64,000 nucleotides of DNA from JALZUE01 sp051251725 (GTDB lineage Bacteria > Pseudomonadota > Gammaproteobacteria > Enterobacterales > Alteromonadaceae). The first letter of the stretch is position 1. Each line of letters opens with the position of its first letter. The stretch covers positions 1 to 64,000 of the forward strand of contig JBPOFN010000024.1 in assembly GCA_051251725.1 (NCBI GenBank), read 5' to 3'. The position numbers and the translations under genes are program-made. The notes below the pieces were generated by a model. That model was not told the DNA's origin. It did no database searches and saw nothing but the letters and a program-made list of their open reading frames with translations. Below, one piece after another: positions 60,533 through 64,000 of the stretch.

Positions 60533-62086
60533 ATGATAATGATTAAAAAACTTTTCTTACTTACCTGCTTAAGCGGCTTAATTTCATGTAGTGAAAATAA
60601 GCCGGTAGCAGAAACGCAATTAGCGTTAACGCCAGTCAAAGCTAAACCTAATTTTGTCTTTATTTTTGCTGACGATCAATCCCCAAAAACCCTTGGCGCT
60701 TACGGTAATAAAGAGATTATCACACCCAACTTGGATGAATTAGCCAAGCAAGGGGTTAACTTTTCAAATGCTCATAATATGGGTTCATGGACAGGTGCAG
60801 TCTGCTTAGCCTCACGTACCATGTTAAATTCAGGTCTTTCTGTCTGGGAGGCTCAAACTATGAATAGCAATTACGCTAAAGGTAAGGGGTTTGATCTTAC
60901 TTGGAGCAAATTAATGGAAAAGGCGGGATACGAGACTTATATGACCGGGAAATGGCATGTGCATGCACCCGCTAACAAAGTATTTCAATCGACGTTACAA
61001 GTGCGCCCTGGCATGCCAAAAGATAATTGGGATCACTTTACCCAAGTTGAACGTTTTAAAAAATTCGCCAACGGCACAAGTGAATTTAGCTCAGCACAAG
61101 AGTTTATGCCGGTCGGTTATAATCGGCCACTAGGGCCTGACGATAACAGTTGGTCGCCGACAGATCCAAAACATGGCGGTTTTTTTCAAGGTGGCACACA
61201 TTGGAGTGAAGTAGTTAAAAATAATGCTTTAACCTTTATTGAGCAAGCGAGCCAAACAGAAAAGCCATTTTTTATGTATCTTGCTTTTAATGCACCGCAT
61301 GATCCAAGGCAAGCACCACAAGCTTATCAAGACTTATATCAAGCAGAGCAGCTATCGTTACCAGCAAGTTTTCAGCCGCTGTACCCAGAGAAAGACTTTA
61401 TTGGTAACGGCCCGTCGTTACGTGATGCGGCTTTAGCGCCCTTTCCTCGAACGGCCTATGCAACAAAAGTACACTTAAAAGAGTATTACGCGCTGATCTC
61501 GCACTTAGATACACAAGTTGGCGATATAATCTCGGCCTTGAAAGCCAGTGGTAAAATGGACAATACCTATATAGTTTACACCGCCGATCACGGCTTAGCG
61601 GTTGGTGAACATGGTTTATTTGGCAAACAGAATATGTATGATCATAGTGTTCGCTCGCCGTTTATTATTTGGGGCCCAGATATGAATGGTGGCAATACCG
61701 TTGATGCTAATATCTATTTACAAGATGTTATGGCAACCGCACTAGATTTAGCCGGCGTAGAAAAGCCTGAACATATCTTTTTTAATTCCATTAAAAACTT
61801 AGCAACAGGTGCTTCAGTTAATAGTTACTATCCAGCAATTTACGGCTCTTACAAAGATAATCAACGTATGATCAAAAAAGATGGCTTTAAATTAATTGTT
61901 TACCCTGAGGTTAATAAAGTTAAGCTTTTCAACTTAACTGAAGATCCTGATGAAATGTTAAATTTAGCTGACAACAAGCAATATAAAACGACCGTAAACA
62001 AGCTGTTTAAAGACCTGTTAATTTTACAAAAAGAATTAGCGGATGATTTAAACCTGATGCCGGTTTATAGCAAAATATCTGAATAG
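60533..62086 (+). CDS. Formylglycine-dependent sulfatase lipoprotein
   Basis: A 517-residue type I sulfatase; desulfates sugars or other sulfate esters in the envelope. Lipobox LISC with Cys 19 from the first ATG (a second ATG lies two codons later). The metal site FADDQSPKTLGAYG (45-58) and the modified-cysteine motif C91-L-A-S-R95 (CxAxR, maturation by a formylglycine-generating enzyme) are intact, as are KWHVH, the HDPRQAP segment and a TADHGLAVGEHGLFGKQNMYD metal region (core DHG, GKQ). It may form a unit with the upstream lactonase-like lipoprotein. Substrate unclear; sulfated algal glycans fit the marine habitat. Confidence 0.9.
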   Translation: MIMIKKLFLLTCLSGLISCSENKPVAETQLALTPVKAKPNFVFIFADDQSPKTLGAYGNKEIITPNLDELAKQGVNFSNAHNMGSWTGAVCLASRTMLNSGLSVWEAQTMNSNYAKGKGFDLTWSKLMEKAGYETYMTGKWHVHAPANKVFQSTLQVRPGMPKDNWDHFTQVERFKKFANGTSEFSSAQEFMPVGYNRPLGPDDNSWSPTDPKHGGFFQGGTHWSEVVKNNALTFIEQASQTEKPFFMYLAFNAPHDPRQAPQAYQDLYQAEQLSLPASFQPLYPEKDFIGNGPSLRDAALAPFPRTAYATKVHLKEYYALISHLDTQVGDIISALKASGKMDNTYIVYTADHGLAVGEHGLFGKQNMYDHSVRSPFIIWGPDMNGGNTVDANIYLQDVMATALDLAGVEKPEHIFFNSIKNLATGASVNSYYPAIYGSYKDNQRMIKKDGFKLIVYPEVNKVKLFNLTEDPDEMLNLADNKQYKTTVNKLFKDLLILQKELADDLNLMPVYSKISE

Positions 62087-62269
62087 CTGGATGCTGAGAA
62101 TAGTGGTCGGTTTATGATGAAGTAACAACATAAGCCGTCACTTATAAACCAGCTAAAGGTAAAAGCGAAGGTGGCGAAAACAAAATAAACACCTGAATTA
62201 TTCAAATTATTTATTATAAATCAATTTGTTACAAAACCCTGTAAACCTAGTTCAGGTTACTTACCTTAT

Positions 62270-63034
62270 TTACTGTTTTAGTAATTTTTCTATCTCGCCA
62301 TTCGCTAAGAGCTGATCTAAATTGTGCGAGAGTTTTTGGACATCAATCTTGGCTGCTGATTTTTTTGATACCGCAATATAAAAGTCATTTTTTTTGTTGT
62401 AAATATACGGCATCAATTTCAATTTATGGTTATATACGTCAGCTGGAACCCTACTTTTAATTGAGATCTCGCGCGCTAAAGTAATATCTATCCGACCTTT
62501 AATTAACATTTCAATTAGCTGGCCATGAGTTGTTATCTCAACTTTATTAAGACTTATATCGTCTTGAAACTCTTTAAAATAAAATGCTCCACGCAAAACC
62601 CCAACCGTTAAGCCTTTTAAATCTTCATATTTATTAATCATTAACTTACTGTCGGCTTTAACATAAAACCTGACCGGCGTTATATCGGTGGAGAATGGCT
62701 TAGCTAAATAATCGAGGTAAGCCATTCTTGCTTCGGTGCGATTAATGGCAACCATCATGTCAGCTTTACCCGCTTTAGTCATCGATAAACAGCGGGCAAA
62801 AGGACAGTGAATAAAGGATACTTTTTTACCGATACTAGCCGCTAAAACCTTGGCTATTTCGACATTACGGCCAATAAACTCACCCTCTTTAATATAAACT
62901 AATGGCGGCTCGGTATGAGTGGCAACAACAATAGTATCATTATTGTTATTGAACTGATTAGCGACACTGAACAATGAAAATAACGAGAGCAAAGCGCAAA
63001 TAACGTTCGTGATAAAACTGTACTTAACTTTCAT
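62270..63034 (-). CDS. Periplasmic substrate-binding protein, amino-acid/MltF type
   Basis: A 254-residue exported protein of the SBP_bac_3 family, from the ATG at 63034 behind GGGGGGAG; the longer open frame upstream is hydrophobic and low-complexity and unlikely to be translated. Signal peptide to about residue 23, then the two-lobed binding fold: IVVATHTEPPLVYIKEGEFI, ADMMVAINRTEARMAYL, GVLRGAFYFKEF. It could bind amino acids or other small ligands; no ABC transporter genes are adjacent, as often seen for orphan family members. Confidence 0.8.
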   Translation of the reverse strand: MKVKYSFITNVICALLSLFSLFSVANQFNNNNDTIVVATHTEPPLVYIKEGEFIGRNVEIAKVLAASIGKKVSFIHCPFARCLSMTKAGKADMMVAINRTEARMAYLDYLAKPFSTDITPVRFYVKADSKLMINKYEDLKGLTVGVLRGAFYFKEFQDDISLNKVEITTHGQLIEMLIKGRIDITLAREISIKSRVPADVYNHKLKLMPYIYNKKNDFYIAVSKKSAAKIDVQKLSHNLDQLLANGEIEKLLKQ

Positions 63035-63512
63035 TTCTCCCCCCATCCCTGTTAACAAATCAAACAAACTCAATAAGCCCAATAATAAAGTCATCTGCGC
63101 ATCACACTCATCACTCGGCGAAAATAGCAATAATAAGACAATCACCACACAAAGTGTCTTACAATAATTAAAAAACAATATTACCAATAATACAAAAAGG
63201 TAACACAACTCAATCCTTATTTCTTAGGGTATTTACTTATATTTATATAACTAATCGCACAATAAACATTTTTATTAATAGAAAACAAAGTGATATAAAC
63301 ATTATCCGCTTTAACTTTTCCCCCTTGGCTATTGACCAAAATGAAAGTGCTGATTTAACGCTTATTTTCTAACTTATCCTTTATCACTTAACTTTCCCCC
63401 TAACGGACAAAGTTAAAGCACTAGTCTTCAAACAAAATATAGATTAGTTTGATTCAACTAATAAATACTCTTATGCTGGTTCAATCATCTATGCCTATGG
63501 CGAGAATTAACA
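63035..63512. other. Divergent spacer between the binding protein and LysR genes
   Basis: About 480 AT-rich bases without a gene. TTAACTTTTCCCCC (63311-63324) and TTAACTTTCCCCC (63388-63400) form a near-direct repeat with starts 77 bases apart, possibly binding sites for the LysR protein. Low-complexity frames here are not called as genes. Confidence 0.45.
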
Positions 63513-64000
63513 ATGGCAAGAAAATTACCTCCTTTACATTTGTTATCCATTTTTGAAGCGGCGGCGCGTTTAGAAAGCTTTAAAGCAGCAAGTGAAGTAC
63601 TGTATTTATCGCCTTCTGCAGTTAGTCACCAAATAAAAGCCTTAGAAGCTTATTTTGGTTTTCCACTTTTTATTCGTAAGAATAGACGGGTCACCCTTAA
63701 TAGTGCGGGTAAACTGTTATTTGGCTACACCCAGCAAAGTATGAAAATACTGGATCAAGGTACCCAAGCGACAATACGAAAATTTTCAGCGCCGAGTTTA
63801 AAAATATCAACGTTTCCAACCATGGCCGCGAACGTTATCATTCCGCAGCTAGGGCTTTTTCAAACGGCACACCCTGATATCGATATACGAATTGAAACAG
63901 GGCTTAATCTCACTGATTTTAACCACGACGATATTGATTTAGCGCTACGTTTAGGCCAAGGACAATGGCCCGATGTCGGTAAAACCAAGTTACTCGATAT
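63513..64000 (+). CDS. LysR family transcriptional regulator (partial)
   Basis: An open frame from the ATG at 63513 runs off the window, giving about 162 residues so far. The N-terminal winged helix-turn-helix is of GcvA type: LPPLHLLSIFEAAARLESF, then KAASEVLYLSPSAVSHQIKA, then LEAYFGFPLFIRKNRRVTL. The effector domain has begun (LKISTFPTMAANVIIPQLG). It is divergent from the binding-protein gene, the arrangement of LysR regulators that control their neighbour, but the target is unproven. The 3' part lies outside the window. Confidence 0.93.
   Translation, partial: MARKLPPLHLLSIFEAAARLESFKAASEVLYLSPSAVSHQIKALEAYFGFPLFIRKNRRVTLNSAGKLLFGYTQQSMKILDQGTQATIRKFSAPSLKISTFPTMAANVIIPQLGLFQTAHPDIDIRIETGLNLTDFNHDDIDLALRLGQGQWPDVGKTKLLD

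Noticed and set aside
62240..62265. A CCTAGTTCAGGTTA word resembling one end of the 33135 element
   Set aside because: Similarity stops after about a dozen bases and no partner end is present; likely coincidence.
63035..63208. An N-terminal hydrophobic extension of the binding protein
   Set aside because: A better ribosome site and a proper signal peptide start at 63034.
1..64000. tRNA, rRNA and CRISPR arrays
   Set aside because: I looked for tRNA-like cloverleaf ends, rRNA motifs and regularly spaced repeats and saw none; this was by eye only.

Overview
This window comes from an AT-rich, marine-type gammaproteobacterium of the Alteromonadales, most likely Colwelliaceae (Colwellia/Thalassotalea-like). 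This is inferred from housekeeping gene order, a TonB2/TtpC-type energising operon, a polysaccharide-utilisation-style cluster (large TonB receptor, surface lipoprotein, tryptophan-halogenase-like flavoprotein, GH50 agarase remnant) and protein flavour. No database search was possible.

Layout: 1-894 has no convincing gene. 895-4637 (minus) carries ybaB, dnaX (with a clear programmed -1 frameshift signal), apt, a stand-alone receiver protein and a 40-residue membrane peptide. 4786-5154 (minus) encodes a secreted Cys-rich peptide with four 16-residue Gly-Lys-Cys-Gly-Glu repeats, resembling the HvfA-type precursors of copper-binding modified peptides but without visible maturation genes. dusC follows on the plus strand. 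6350-11336 (minus) is a tightly coupled six-gene operon (DUF3450, TtpC-like, ExbB, ExbD, TonB, TPR protein) that powers TonB-dependent receptors. priC, a ComFB protein and a PilZ protein come next.

13716-22928 (minus) is an accessory uptake locus: TonB-dependent receptor, Ig/CBM-like lipoprotein, halogenase-like protein and a truncated GH50 agarase interrupted by a stop. 23553-26814 (minus) is a glycogen module (CBM48 protein, glgC, glgA). 27327-27596 is a MITE with perfect terminal repeats and a CTAG target duplication, abutting an outer-membrane beta-barrel gene. DUF1456, HDOD and GGDEF proteins follow.

31607-52725 (minus) is the classic gammaproteobacterial core block: rpsB-tsf-pyrH-frr-uppS-cdsA-dxr-rseP-bamA-skp-lpxD-fabZ-lpxA-lpxB-rnhB-dnaE-accA-tilS, with a second MITE-like element between accA and tilS. 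The diverging plus-strand neighbours are a DsbA-like protein, map, glnD and dapD. The right end carries a hydratase, a lactonase-like lipoprotein, a formylglycine-type sulfatase, a periplasmic amino-acid-binding-type protein and a LysR regulator cut by the window edge.

The most unusual items are the orphan Cys-repeat peptide with its palindromic upstream region, the receptor-lipoprotein-halogenase unit next to a decayed agarase, the two MITEs, and the dnaX frameshift cassette. Most of the rest is conserved core genome.
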